Positions 22,307 through 34,198 of a DNA stretch of 64,000 nucleotides are shown in pieces. The first letter of the stretch is position 1. Each line of letters begins with the position of its first letter. This DNA comes from Jaltomata sinuosa (lineage: Eukaryota; Streptophyta; Magnoliopsida; Solanales; Solanaceae): contig QJPP01000830.1 in the NCBI GenBank assembly GCA_003996215.1, positions 124,001 to 188,000 of the forward strand. Direction: 5' to 3'. Under the pieces are notes generated by a model. That model had not been told where the DNA came from and ran no database searches. It saw only the letters and a program-made list of their open reading frames with translations. The position numbers and the translations under genes are program-made.

Positions 22307-24610
22307 TGTCACGCCCCAAGGTTACCCCTTGGATGTAACGCGGGACTTGAGACCACAATTGCCCCAAGATAATCCCTTGGTCATAGCATACTTAAGCATA
22401 ACAAAGATAAGCGGAAGCATGATAGATAAATCTGGAATCACATACATAGGTAATCAAGTCGAATGGAAATATAAAATTCGGAAAGAGACTCGAACACTAT
22501 CTATGTCTGAAAAGCCTCTACATGACATAAGGAGTTGCTAGGACAAGACCCTAGCTAACTTGAAGTACGGAAATAAAAAATCAACATAACTAAAACATAT
22601 CTAGTCCTCGAACTAAGAGAACTCACCAACAGCTAACAGAAAAGTGGCCTGGAAGCTCTAGCCACGTGTCTGGAAAGGAACACCTGAATCTGCATCATCA
22701 AAGGATGTAGCGCAAGATATGCGTCAGTACTATAGGATGTACCGAGTATGTGAGCAATGCATGAATCATGATAAAAATAGTTTAAAACATGCTTAAGAAT
22801 GAACTTGTTACTTAAAGAAGGACCATAAATAAATATCAAGGTATAAAATATAAAATATGAAATAAAGCTTAAGTTTCATAATATAGATTCATATAACTTC
22901 ATAGCTTGAAAATAAACATCTGGGATTTTCTCTTAACCGACATTAAACCATGCTGAGCTACATGGAGTTCAGTGTATTGCACCCACACTGAAAGAGTTGT
23001 CCTAATCGGCCAAGGTTAGAACCATTTCATACCAGGATCCTGTCATAATAAGCCTCAACACGGGCATCCTACAGTGGCAACGTAGTTTTGGACTTGGGTT
23101 ATCTGAACCCTCATCTCTCGGTGCTAAATACTACTCTCAGAACATAATAATAACATAAGCTCATATACATGTGACATATATAATACCAAACTTGTTCATG
23201 ACTTGTTGATACTTGTTCATACCCTGGATCGTCATACTACTTATGAATTTTAGTTTAGAAAATGTCTCATGAGAATTGATAGAACATCGGGTGTCTTGCC
23301 TTGCATCATACTTCATAACATGGAAAACTTGCATACTTTATGACTTGTAAAGTTTGCATGACTCTAGTTCAATTTTCATAAAACATATACTTTCATAGAA
23401 TCATAGGAACTAGGCATGCACATGCTTGAAAATCCATAAAGAACATGCTATCAAAATCCAATTTTCTTAAATCAATCTTCATGTATGTAGGAATTTCCAT
23501 GGTTAAACTTCAATTCATTAAATAAGAGTTAACATGTAAAAACCCATGTGAAATCATGCAATTTAATAGTAATTTCATAATCTAATTATGAGAAGACCAT
23601 ATTTAACAAAACCCATGAGAATTGGATAAGAACCCTAATTTGAAAATCATGAAATCAAAATTTGAGTTAAGGGTTTTGGGCACAAGGGTGAAAGGAACCC
23701 ATTGTTGATTACCCACATACCTTGGTTGAAGCTAACCCACTTGAATTGAAAAGACTTAGGAGACTTGAACTTGGATCTTGAGAATTGAAGCTTGGAGAAG
23801 AATCCTTAAGGTTGGGGGTGGAGACTTGGAGAAGAAATCTGAAAGAAAACTCTTAAGAGACTTCCTTACTTGAGCTTCTATGATCTTGCTTGCTAGAAAC
23901 CCTAGGTGTCTTGCCTTAGGGTCTTGAGGGAATTCTTTAGAGATAGCGTTATTTTATTATGAGGAATAACCCTTTTGGGTGTTTAAAATATGAGGGGAAA
24001 TACCTGAGGTAAGGAAAGCACCAAACTACCCCCAACTTAAATGCTGAAAAAGAACTTGACGGGGCTTCCCACGGGCCGTCGTGGCCCCCATGGGCCGTCG
24101 GACCAAACCATGGCCCTTACAAGGGTCCAAAAGGGCTCACTGGTTGGTTCCCACAGGCTTCCACCACGGGCCGTCGTGGGAGCCACGGGCGTCGGCCAGC
24201 CCGTCAGAAGGAGCCATGCCCGTCAGAATTTTGACAGCTGAAAGTGTTTCACTAAAATATCCATAACTTTTTACTCCAGACTTGGATTAACAAGAAGTCA
24301 GTGGTGTTGGAAAGATAATTCAAATACCTTTAATTTGTTAGGTACTAGGACACCTAACTATGTATATTATAGGAGTTATGATCACTTGAAGTTTACCCTA
24401 GTAAGAACTTATATGAAAACTAAATCGGTAGAAGGGCTTTCAACTTAACTTTGAGCTAGGGGTCCTTTATGATTTCAATACACATCGAATACTACTTCAA
24501 AACATAGAAATTTATCTCAATACTTAGATATAATTTGTTTTATCTAATTCAGATCTAACAACGCATGAAGAACGGTTCGAATCTTAAATTAGAATTTCTG
24601 GGGTGTTACA
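22307..24610 (-). repeat. 3' LTR of element B
   Basis: Minus-strand start TGTAACACCCCAG at 24610 and end GGGGCGTGACA at 22307; length 2304. TG...CA ends and the adjacent PPT fit a complete LTR. Confidence 0.88.
24056..24232. repeat. GC-rich palindromic block in LTR B
   Basis: Four to five copies of words around 'cacgggccgtcgtgg' and 'catgggccgtcgg', partly self-complementary. It is a GC island in otherwise AT-rich sequence, near the U3 start of the LTR. Confidence 0.7.
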
Positions 24611-24623
24611 ATATCTCTCCCTT
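24611..24623 (-). other. Polypurine tract of element B
   Basis: Minus-strand AAGGGAGAGATAT directly before the LTR start. Confidence 0.75.
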
Positions 24624-25489
24624 GGGATCATTCGTCTTCGAATGAAGACTACTGAGTTGGGAGTTGAGGGGAAAAAGGTTGCCTTCCTATCAACAGTGTT
24701 CCAATGGCTGAAGTACTTCATGGTAATAGATTTCAAACTGAAATATAAATTGAAATGGATTCAAGGAACATGTACGCCTACTAAGAGTATAAGCATAATT
24801 GATGGGACATAAAACTGACTATCTACCATGATAATTAGTATAGATTAAGAGTAAGGACTCGGGTGAACTCTCAGTGATTGAACACATTCTTAGGGATCAT
24901 GGTCAACTGAATCAAACTGAGAGGAGTAGCTATACGAGAAAACTATCCTCTTCTAAACTGAACTTACTACCATGGACTTAGTTGAACGTAGGGTCTTCTG
25001 GCCTTAGGAATGATTACCGGTAGGTCTGAACTGATATCATATGAGCATCCTGGGTTGGGAGTAAGAATAAGACTATTCCCGCCTAAACAACACAGCAGAT
25101 AACTTTTAAGCTTAAGAACACCTTTTTAACTACACTAAATTCCCTAAATAACACACCTACCATTTGCAACTAAATCTTCACCAGCGCACCTATAGATACT
25201 AAGGTCTGAGTCTGACTATCTTCTTCAATCATGTCCAAGCCTATATCGATTAAATCTCCTGCCTCAAGAGTTACCCTCTAAGAATAATGTTCCTTCTTAT
25301 CATGAAAACCAACTAACCTTGAGCTCTTAACCAATGGGATCACTAGTCGTACAAAGCAAAGCCCATATGTATTTCATTACGATGTTCAAGCTTATAACTA
25401 TGGCCACCTTATGGTTTATCATATCTTACACTATCCAAGACTTCTGCTCTCTTCCCTAGCATATTTAGGAGGTGTAACTTGAAGAAATT
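24624..25489. other. Non-coding interior of element B, part 1
   Basis: No coding motif, no tandem repeat and no RNA gene seen. The start ('gggatcattcgtcttcgaatgaag') is a phrase typical of sequence next to the PPT in this LTR class. Confidence 0.5.
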
Positions 25490-26117
25490 CTACAATGAAA
25501 CATACCAGGGTTGAAGACTTCTAAGCTAGAACCTTGAGGGATGGAGACTTTAAGATGGAGATCCTTAGCTTGGAGCTTGAAGCTTGGGGGAGTGAAGTTC
25601 TTCTTCTTTTGGAATTTAGAATGAGGGCAATGGGGAAAGGTTTAGGCTAATAGAGAAAAAATCAAATTGCCCCTGACTTAAAGGAAGGATTGCAGGAAAT
25701 TTCCTGCCAGACGAGCTACCCGACGGGCATTAGAACTTCGATGGCCCATCGAACCAGGTCATTAGAATAGTTGGCTGAGGGCCTGGGGTTACTGGATGAT
25801 TTTCATGGAGGGTTCACATGGCCCGTTGCAACCGTGATGCCCGTGGTGACCGCCCATCAGAACCTAGGAAGCATTGGGAAAAGGCCACTGGGTCATTATC
25901 ACGGCAGGGCCAACGTCCCTTGGAGGATGCCATGCCCGTTGCCCTAGGCCGTTGAGTTGAGAAAGCTGTGGTTCAGGGCCACTGGACAACTTCCATAATG
26001 AGTCCCATGGCCCGTCGGAACTTCGCCGCCCGTGGTGGTCGCCTGTGGGGACCTACAATTGCAGAAATATTTAGGGATTCTAAGTTAGAAAGCTGATTTG
26101 AATACCGCGGTGCTACA
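25490..26117 (-). mobile_element. LTR fragment inside element B
   Basis: Minus-strand LTR start TGTAGCACCGCGG at 26117 is followed by a GC-module block (25690-26055) and a gene-start-like stretch similar to 23740-23850. It is fused to interior sequence near 25490, so only about 630 bases of the LTR remain. Confidence 0.6.
25690..26055. repeat. GC-rich modular block, inner LTR of B
   Basis: Words such as 'cgacgggcattagaacttcgatggccc', 'atggcccgtt' and 'gcccgtggtgaccgccc' recur in alternating orientation, interspersed with 'gggccactgg'. Confidence 0.6.
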
Positions 26118-26130
26118 ATATCTCCCCCTT
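26118..26130 (-). other. Second polypurine tract within B
   Basis: Minus-strand AAGGGGGAGATAT abuts the inner LTR start. It shows that the inner LTR is a real 3' LTR end of another copy. Confidence 0.75.
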
Positions 26131-27150
26131 GGGCCTGTGCTACCCTTCTAAGCCTGTGGACCTCTCCCTATCCTCTAGACTGAACTACGATCATTTTTCT
26201 CTAACAGAACAGACACAAATCTAGAATCTAGTATGAATATCCACTTCCTTCTATAGAATAAGACTCTCCCTCGCCTAAAAGCCTAAGCCTCAATCTTTCT
26301 ATTTCAAATAGGAGTTGTACGTACCACATTCAATAACTTACAACCTATCCCTTGCAATGACATGCTAGACTTACATGGTCCTAACCCTCAAAGTCCTCTC
26401 TTTTTACTACTCACCACATCAAAAGCGTTAAAGCCTATATTGAGAGGCTCAAAATCGTATATCCTCCTCTGGCCCACATATATATCAAGCTCACATATTC
26501 ATACTTGCTGCAATTTCATGAACTTAAACTCTTACATTATACTATACCACACCTACTAGATAAATCTCATAAACCATCATTATTTCTCTCATACCTTCAT
26601 CCTTTCATTCACATTCTTTGTACTAGCACAATAACTTACTACTCTTTAGTCCACACCAAGGGATGTATAATCCCATCACCTATCGAAAAGAAAACAACTC
26701 TGAATGCATGCTCTAACTAAATGCTATTTAAGCTACTACACTTCTAACTTCATACTTCTAGCTCGAGGTCCATTCTACTACTAATGGCTTACAACACAAC
26801 ATCTATCGGGTGGCAACACTACCCAAGGATCTAGGTATACACTTTCCCTTCTTGAGGAATAATTAGTAACAAAGTTCTGGAAGAGATCTGAGAGTACCTT
26901 GCTGATAGATAATCTGACATTTACTACTTCTGGCACCTCATATATGAAGTATAAACAATGGAACTGGGAACAACGCATGAATATGGGGGTAAATAGAGTT
27001 AAACTCTATCGCATGATATTGAACACAAAGAAATGAAGTTTTTTCTAAAACACCTCATAGCCTACCCCTCATAAGTGTGGCGTGCTTCACACCCATGAAA
27101 GAGACACTATTTGATGCGGCTTTCAGATACCCTAGGACTCTTGAACCTAA
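26131..27150. other. Non-coding interior of element B, part 2
   Basis: About 1 kb with no coding motif seen. Pyrimidine-rich on the plus strand, without tandem repeats. Confidence 0.5.
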
Positions 27151-27162
27151 GGCTCTGTACCA
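27151..27162 (-). other. Primer-binding site of B, initiator-Met type
   Basis: Minus-strand TGGTACAGAGCC, four bases from the LTR end, resembles the common plant site TGGTATCAGAGC with one base deleted. Confidence 0.65.
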
Positions 27163-27166
27163 AGTT

Positions 27167-27632
27167 TGTCACGCCCCGAGGTTATCCCCTGGAAGTAACA
27201 TGGGACTTGAGACCACAAGTGCCCCAAGCTAACCCCTTGGTCATAGCATACTCAAGCATACCAAAGATAAGCGGAAGCATAATAGATAAATCTGGAATCA
27301 CATACATAGGTAATCAAGTCGAATGGAAATATAAAATTTGGAAAGAGACTCGAACACTGTCTAAGTCTGAAAAGCCTCTACACGACATAAGGAGTTGCTA
27401 GGAAAAGACCCTAGCTAACTCGAAGTACAGAAATAAAAAATCAACATAACTAAAACATATCTATTCCTCAAACTAAGAGGACTCACCAACAGCTGACAGA
27501 AAAGTGGCCTGGAAGCTCTAGCCACGTGTCTGCAAAGAAACACCTGAATCTGCATATCAAAGGATGCAGCGCAAGATATGCGTCAGTACTATAGGATGTA
27601 CCGAGTATGTGAGCGATGCATGAATCATGATT
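27167..27632 (-). repeat. 5' LTR of element B, truncated
   Basis: Colinear with 22307-22775. The match ends after 'catgaatcatga' at about 27632, where LINE sequence starts. Confidence 0.85.
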
Positions 27633-27904
27633 ATTGCATATTTACTCATATTGGGCCCCAATATTCCTACTCTCTAGGAAAATCATGAAGCAGATAATAG
27701 CATTATGCAGGAATTTTATATGGACTGGATAGTTACATACTAATAAACCCCCTTTAATAGAATGGGACTTAGTGTGCATGACTCAGCAAAAATGTGGATT
27801 AGACATAACTAATTATATGACATGGAATGATATGATAGTGGTCAAGTATGTATGGAATATAGAAAAAATGCTGACAATATATGGGTGAAATGAGTGAATT
27901 ACAT
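27633..27904 (+). pseudogene. LINE reverse transcriptase C-terminal fragment, left half
   Basis: One reading frame runs through this piece with two stops (TAG, TGA). Motifs typical of the C-terminal part of plant L1-type LINE ORF2 are readable: YWAPIFLLSRKIMKQI, CRNFIWTG, EWDLVC, CGLDITNYMTWND and VVKYVWNIEKNADNIW. It ends at the TACAT target site of element T (27900-27904). The same frame resumes at 38824. Only this region of the LINE is left; there is no endonuclease or YxDD segment. Confidence 0.8.
27900..27904. repeat. Target-site duplication of element T, left copy
   Basis: TACAT, identical to 38819-38823. Confidence 0.9.
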
Positions 27905-28875
27905 TATCACGATTTGATTTATCAGGTTGTGATGGCACCTACTATACTCCACCAGTAGGTATGTCAAACCCTTAGCCCAGAACAACGAGTAGTGAGCTAA
28001 TGCAAGAACGAGGTAAAAGCGGAAGAACAAAAACTCAAATAGAGATAATAAGCATAAGAAGGCATAATATAATAGAGAGGGCAAGATGCAAAGTATACAA
28101 AAAATCCCCTAAGACCTGGTATCAATCGGTACAAAAGATACTACAATATAAGAAGTACTAGATATATGCAAAATATACAAGGCAGTGTATCAATATACAA
28201 AAGGGTACTAATTCCAAAATAGAAGGAGAAAAATCAGCTCCGAACGCCAGAAGCTCATCCCGGATCTCTGAATCAATGACTCAACACTAGAATAACGTCA
28301 GCAGCGATAACTCAGGCTATGGTCTACTTCAGGTGAAAGATGCAAAAGTTTAGCATGAGTACCAAAACACGCGGTATCCAATAGGCATCATAGGCCGACT
28401 GAGCTCAAATAAGATAAAAGTATAACATAGTGCGAATATACTAAATAGGAAAGAGAAGAGGAGTCAGAATATGAATAACGGTCATAACTAGGTACCACGG
28501 GGGAAATAAAAAGTAATTCACTCACAGAGCATAAAATAAGTAAAGTAGAGCAAAGTAAAGAGTCTAGCTGTAGCCTAACTGAACCCCCATTAGTCCAGAA
28601 GGCACATACATTAACAAATAGTAACCTGAGCGGACCCCTATAAGCTCGAAAGATGCAAACAACTAAAATCACCTAATACTGACCAGTTCTAAACTAGAAA
28701 GTGAACCCAACAAATGCCATAGGTACCCTAGGGAGATGATATATGCCGGACTCTAATCGGACTCCTAGATGTATAATAGAAAGAGTGAGCGACCAAATTC
28801 AGAATCGGGTTCTTATTTAATAAAAATGCAAGACCTGAACTCGAACCAGTTATCTATATAGTAGAAGTATGGCTG

Positions 28876-29075
28876 GACTCGAACTTGATATGATATGACA
28901 AGTGAATATGAATATCAGACTCGAACCGAATATAATATGATAACTAAACATGAATGCCGAAATCAAATCAAATATAATGTAATAAGTAATCATGAATGCC
29001 AGACTCAAACTAGACAAGATCAGAAATTATGAATATTTGACTCGAATCGGATAAAATAAGCAATTATGGGAGTTC
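28876..29075. repeat. About 42-bp tandem repeat in 3' LTR of T, five units
   Basis: Units start GACTCGAAC and go on 'gatatgatatgataagtaa' and 'catgaatgcca'. The first three are about 42 bases, the last two about 37. The 5' LTR has the same array at 36863-37060. Confidence 0.8.
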
Positions 29076-30055
29076 GGGCTTGAATCAGGACCAAACTAAC
29101 CTATTTTCCTTTAAGAAAACCCAAATTATTTAGTTAGACCAAGTTCCCACTTTTTTCCGGAAACAACATTTTTAAGCCCAAATTTACCAACATGACCAAA
29201 TTTAATCAAATAGTAACTTGGATAATGAGGTGGAGCTAAACCGATAACCATAATGATAACTAACCAGCCCCAGCGATAGGATTCCAAAATTCAACGGTAA
29301 TAGACGGGAAGGGCTAGGCTAGATTCAAGTCCCCAAGCCCCCACCTAAAGCAAGCAGCTACTTAATACTTAAGCTAAGGATCCCAACTCTACAGTAAATC
29401 GCCTAAATTGGCTACAAGGAATATAATTGACTAAATAATAGTATTCAGACCACAAAATCCCACCTACAATTAGTACAATACCATACAAATACCTTAAACG
29501 AGCTAGTCCAGAAGTAGGTAAGCCGTAACCTATCTAGAAGCCAAACACACGCGCTCACATCCACTAATCTAAAGCTTTTCCGTCTCGAGAAGCCTCTGAC
29601 TGCTGCCATGCGATCATAATAGTAATCTATGCATTAAAATATAGACAATAATACCCATATTGAAATTTTACAATTCGGGCTGGAAATCAAGTCCAAAATG
29701 ATCCTCGATCTAACATAACGACTCGAAAAACAAATTTCATAGAAATGCTCCCAACGAGCTGCTGGGCGCATGCCCCAAATTTGGGCAGAAACAAAAGAGA
29801 ATTCGAACCTCGAATGCTCCAAAATATAACACTTTAATAAAAGAGGAAACATGCAAGTTTATAACCTAAGTGGTGGAATAAAACACGGAGTTAATGCTAG
29901 GATAAGGACTAGAATAAAGAGAGGGAGAGAATTACCTCAAAAGCACAAGAAATTGGTAAGAGCTGGTGAAAATCCTTCTTAACCGAGCTTACTTCTATGG
30001 AGGAAATGTTTGGGAATGAAGAGAAATAAAGAACACTTTATTAAAAGTCCCAGTG

Positions 30056-30232
30056 ATTGCCGCACCTATGGAAAAAGGGGTGCAGGTGCGACACCTCCAT
30101 GACGACCAAAGCACCGCAGGAGTGGAGGTCAATAGTAACCTCCAGCTCCGCAGGTGTGGTCGGTGACTGCAGGTGCGACCCAAGTACCACAAGGGTGTCC
30201 ATACCAGTACTAGCTGCACCTGCAACAAAACT
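30056..30232. repeat. GC-rich modular block, 3' LTR of T
   Basis: Words 'gccgcacct', 'gcaggtgcgac', 'caccgcaggag', 'ccgcaggtgtgg' and 'gcaggtgcgaccc' alternate. The 5' LTR block at 38080-38330 is larger. Confidence 0.7.
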
Positions 30233-30804
30233 CAACTCAACAAAACTCCAATCACACCCTCGAGATTCATCTGAGGTCCTGCGTATGCAAACAAACTATG
30301 CTACCCTACAAAAAAAGACATTTTGGACTCAACAAAATTGATGAATTTACCAATGGAGATTATTTTGGCAAAAGGTGGGCCTCACGCTCAAAAACCATAT
30401 TTAACCAAAATTAACCGGATAGCCCAAAATGAGTCTGGAAGCCTCGAGACCCGAACCAAATGTCCCACTAACCCAAAGTTAATGTTCTAGAGCTAACAAA
30501 GATAACAAAATTTCCATCTAAGCTCCCCTTCTCCAAATGTTGACCAAAGTAAACTCTTTCAGCTTTAAGAGTTTTAAAATAAGAAAATGGGATTAAAACA
30601 CCAATGAACTACCCAGTAATCGAACCATCAATCTCAGAAAGTAATAAATGACCTGTAGCTAATGTGGGAACGCTTGAACATAGAAAATACACAAAAATAG
30701 AGAAAATGACCTAGAGGGTCATTACAATATCTACTACTTAAAGGACTTTTGTCCTTAAAAGTTAGGAAAGAGAAACTACCTGAAGGCTGGAATAAGCAAG
30801 GATA

Positions 30805-31274
30805 CTAGGCTCGCATATCATGCTCGGATTCCCTGGTAGCCTCCTTGATAGAAGGATGTCTCCACTGCACCTTAACCACATGAATATCGCTAGACCTCAA
30901 CCGTCTAACATCCCAAGATAAAATGGCTACTGACTCCTTCTCAAAAGTTAGATGGTCATCTATCTGAATTGTATCCCAGTGCAACATGTGAGAGTCAGTC
31001 GGAATGTAACAGGGAAGCATGGACACATGGAAAACAGGGTGAATAGAAGAAAACACTGGAGGCAAGGCTAACTCATAAGAAACATCACCAACTCGATGAA
31101 GGATCTCAAATGGCCTGATATACCTGGGGCTAAGCTTGCCCCTCCTCCCAAACCTTATTACCCCTTCATGGCCAATACCTGAAGGAATATATGATCATAA
31201 ACCCCAAACTCTTAAGCACGATGCCTATGGTCAGCATAACTTTTTTGTCTACTCTGAGCTGCCCGAAGTCTATC
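30805..31274 (-). pseudogene. Integrase C-terminus with chromodomain-like end (T)
   Basis: Reading down the minus strand, the tail includes LPPVFSSIHPVFHVSMLPCYI, then SHMLHWDTIQIDDHLTFEKESVAILSWDVRRLRS and VKVQWRHPSIKEATRESEHDMRA. The last part has the V-x-W-x-(6)-EATWE layout of the chromodomains found at the integrase end of plant chromoviruses, with the tryptophan of ATWE replaced by Arg. Such domains are thought to guide insertion to heterochromatin; function here is inferred from family only. Confidence 0.75.
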
Positions 31275-32145
31275 CTAAATCATCCAAACACTATCCAAAG
31301 ACTCATGCAACAAATATGTACCCTGTGTCTTGGCCTCAAAAGCATCAAACCACCCAATAAGATACCTACACTGCCTACCATACAAAGCCTCGAAGGGAGC
31401 CATCTGAATAATCGAATGGTAGCTATTATTATAAGCAAACTCTACCAAGGCTAGAACTAATCCCACTGACCCCAAAAATCCATAACACAAGCACAGAGCA
31501 TGTCCTCTAGAACTTAAATAGTCTTATCGAACTAGCCATTAGTCCACAGATGAAATATTGTACTTAGATCAACCTGAGTACCTAAATCCTCCTGAAAGGC
31601 CCTTCAAAAGTGAGAGGTAAACTGAGTACCTCTATCTAAAATGATAGATACTGGTACACCGTGAAGACAGACTATATTTTGCACATAGATCTGAGCCAAC
31701 CTCTCAGCATGGAAGAAAGACTGAATGGATAGGAAGTGAGCAGACTTAGTCAACCAATCCATAATGATCTAAATGATATCAAAACCCTAAAAAGTATGTG
31801 GCAACCTAATCACAAAATCCATAGTAATCCGCTCCTACTTCCACCCAGGAATGGGTAATCTCTGAAGCAAACCACCAGGTCTCAAGTGCTCGGACTTTAC
31901 CTACTGTCAGTTCAAGAACCAAGATACAAATTGCGCTATATCCCTGTTCATCCTACTCCACTAGTAATTCTGTTTCAAGTCCCCATACATATTAGCTGCC
32001 CAGAATAAAGGGAATATTTGGATAAATGGGCCTCCTACAATATCAACTGAATCAAGCCACCAACCTTCGAAACATAAATATGGCTCTTGAATCCTAATAC
32101 ACCCTTTGGATCTAAGGCGACCTTCTCGACTACTCCCCTCAACAC
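31275..32145 (-). pseudogene. Integrase zinc domain and catalytic core (T)
   Basis: Heavily broken. From high to low coordinates, translated pieces give a remnant of the HHCC zinc domain (RDIAQFVS, then a damaged Cys pair), then LPIPGWK, ITMDFVI, DWLTKSAHF, LHGVPVSIILDRGTQFTS and DKTI, where Glu is expected in the third catalytic position but Asp is read. The best open part, 31490-31275, gives FLGSVGLVLALVEFAYNNSYHSI, then QMAPFEALYGRQCR, classic for Ty3/gypsy integrase. Multiple frames and stops. Confidence 0.8.
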
Positions 32146-32860
32146 CTAATCATGAAGCTCACAAAGTCGACTGTTCTTAAACTGCCGCTCTTGAATCTGC
32201 TCCAACAATGTAGACTGAGCCTCAACTCGAGCAAGAATCATCCCTGAGTCAGAAATGTCAAGTCGAACCAACCTATTGGCTAAGAACTGGATGTCCAAGG
32301 CCAATGGTCTCTCTGAAACTGATAGGAAAGCCAAACTTCCCATACTCATCGCCTTTCGGCTCAAGGCATCTTCTACCATATTTGCCTTTTCGGATGGTAA
32401 AGAATGGAGATATCATAGTCCTTTAGCAACTCAAGCCACCTCCGCTGCCTCAAATTAAGATCTTTCTAGATCAGAATGTACTGAAGGCTACGAAGGTCAG
32501 TGCATATCTCACAATGCACCCCATACATGTAATGTCTCCAAATATTAAGTACAAAAACTACTGTCTCCAACTCCAATCATGGGTGGGGTAGTTGCGCTTA
32601 TGCACCTTCAACTTTATAAAAGCATACGCTATCACACGACCCTGCTGCATCAGAACACAACCCAAGCCAATACCTGACGCATCACAATAAACTGTAAATC
32701 CCTGGTCCTCAACTGGAAGCGTCAATATTAGAGCTGTAGTTAACAAGGCCTTCAGCTTCAGAAAGGTTGCCTCATACTTATCGAACAAATGAAATGGGAC
32801 ATCCTTCCTAGTTAGTCTAGTCAAAGGTGCTATAGTGGAAGAGAATCCCTCAATGAACCA
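32146..32860 (-). pseudogene. RNase H region (T)
   Basis: Pieces include LTRKDVPFHLFDKYEATFLKLKALLTTALILTLPVE (in part), FTVYCDASGIGLGCVLMQQGRVIAYA with the first catalytic Asp, and HKRNYPTHDWS. After a shift comes VEDALSRKAMSMGSLAFLSV (32379-32320), the A-D-A-L-S-R motif that follows RNase H in Tekay/Del elements. The D-H box is in broken sequence between 32450 and 32560. Confidence 0.85.
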
Positions 32861-33702
32861 TCAGTAGTAACCAACCAACCCAATGAAATTATGAACCTCG
32901 ATAGAAGAAGTGGGCCTATCCCAATCACGAACTGCCTCAATCTTTGCTGGGTCAACCATAATCCCCTCGTTGGACACCACGTTCCATAAGAATGCAACAG
33001 ACTCAAGCCAGAACTCACACTTTGAAAACCTGGAATGAAGCCGTTGATCTCTCAAAGTCTGGAGCACAATCCTCAAATATTGCTCGTGCTCCTTCCTACT
33101 CCTTGAATATACAAGAATGTCATCAATGAATACTATCACAAAAGAGTCTAAATATGGTATGAACACGCGGTTCATCAAGTCCATGAATTCTACTAGGGCA
33201 TTGGTAAACCCAAAAGACGTCACCAGAAACTCATAATAGCTGTAGCGAGTTTTGAAGGCTGTTTTATGGATGTCCACCGCCCGAATCCTCAACTGATGGT
33301 AGCCAGATCTCAATCAATCTTAGAAAATATGGCTGCACCCTAAAACTGATCAAATAGGTCATTAATATTTGACATCAAATACTTATTCTTAATAGTCACC
33401 TTATTCAGCTGCTGATAATCGAGACACATATGCATAGTGCCATCTTTTTTCTTCACAAAAAAGATATGAGAACCACCAGGAGAAACACTCGGCCAGATGA
33501 AACCCTTACACAGAAGGTCCCGAAGCTGAACACTAAGCTCCCTCAAATCAGTAGGAGCCATACAATATTGTGGAATGGAAATGGTCCTGGTGCTCGGCTC
33601 AACATCAATAGCAAAGTTTATATCACGCTCAAGCGGGAGGCCAAATAAGTCAGTCGGAAAGACATTCGCAAACTCTTGAACCACAAGAATAGAAACAAGC
33701 AA
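32861..33702 (-). pseudogene. Reverse transcriptase (T)
   Basis: Two open stretches. 33702-33340: EFANVFPTDLFGLPLERDINFAIDVEP, LRDLLCKGFIWPSVSP, FVKKKDGTMHMCLDYQQLNKVTIKN and INDLFDQF. 33313-32861: RSGYHQLRI, KTAFKTRYSYYEFLVTSFGFTNA, FMDLMNRVFIPYLDSFVIVFIDDILVYSRS, CEFWLESVAFLWNVVSNEG and DPAKIEAVRDW. The F-x-DD box is intact. A frameshift and stop separate the two parts around 33313-33340. Confidence 0.93.
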
Positions 33703-34198
33703 AGAAATGTTAGGCTAAAATCATTGACATAAGCAAGATAGGCCAGACACCCCTTTGACACCAAATTCCTAGCCTGAATGTAAGAAATGATCCCCGTTAG
33801 TGCGTGACTAATAGAACCCTGCCACAAAACTGGGGGTACGCCAAGCATATCTAATGTATTGATCTTGGCAAAGAAATCCAAGACTGCATGATAATGGATA
33901 ACTAGTCCATGCCCAGAATAGCATCAAAATCAACCATATCAAGTACAACAAGATCCTCCCAAGTGTTATACTCCCAAATAATCACCACACAAGATCTAAA
34001 TACTTGATCCACTACTAAAGAATTACCTACAAGGGTAGCTACATACATGGGCACAAGCAAAGGCTCGCTAGACAATACCAATCGAGAAGCAAGGTAAATA
34101 AACATAAAGGAATATAAGGAGCCTGGATCAAATAAAACAGATGCTGCCAGATGACAAACTAAAATTGTACCTGTAATCACGAGATCTGAAGCCTCCAC
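33618..34198 (-). pseudogene. Retroviral-type aspartic protease (T)
   Basis: 34198-33902 gives VITGTILVCHLAASVLFDPGSLYSFM, then VLDMVDFDAILGMD. The active-site triplet is DPG where most retroviral proteases have DTG or DSG. From memory this DPGS form is common in Solanaceae Tekay/Del proteases, so it may be ancestral and not damage. 33881-33618 continues with GVPPVLWQGSISHALTGIISYIQARNLVSKGCLAYLAYV. A stop (33899-33901) separates the two. Confidence 0.8.

Larger units (their letters stand above)
22307..27632 (-). mobile_element. Composite non-coding LTR element B
   Basis: Minus-oriented: complete 3' LTR (22307-24610), PPT, about 0.9 kb interior, an internal LTR piece (about 25490-26117) with its own PPT, about 1 kb interior, PBS, and a 5' LTR truncated at 27632. 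The 2.5 kb between the LTRs has no gag or pol motif on either strand. It could be a large retrotransposon derivative (LARD-like) or a rearranged pair of elements. Confidence 0.8.
27905..30726 (-). repeat. 3' LTR of element T
   Basis: Minus-strand start TGTAATGACCCTC at 30726; end at TATCACG (27905). Length 2822. Confidence 0.92.

Noticed and set aside
24041..24266. Two overlapping plus frames (Gly/Pro/Arg-rich)
   Set aside because: They translate the palindromic GC block of LTR B and have no upstream signals.
28876..29075. CRISPR-like direct repeats
   Set aside because: Units are contiguous without unique spacers, diverged, and in a plant LTR; a decayed tandem repeat explains them.
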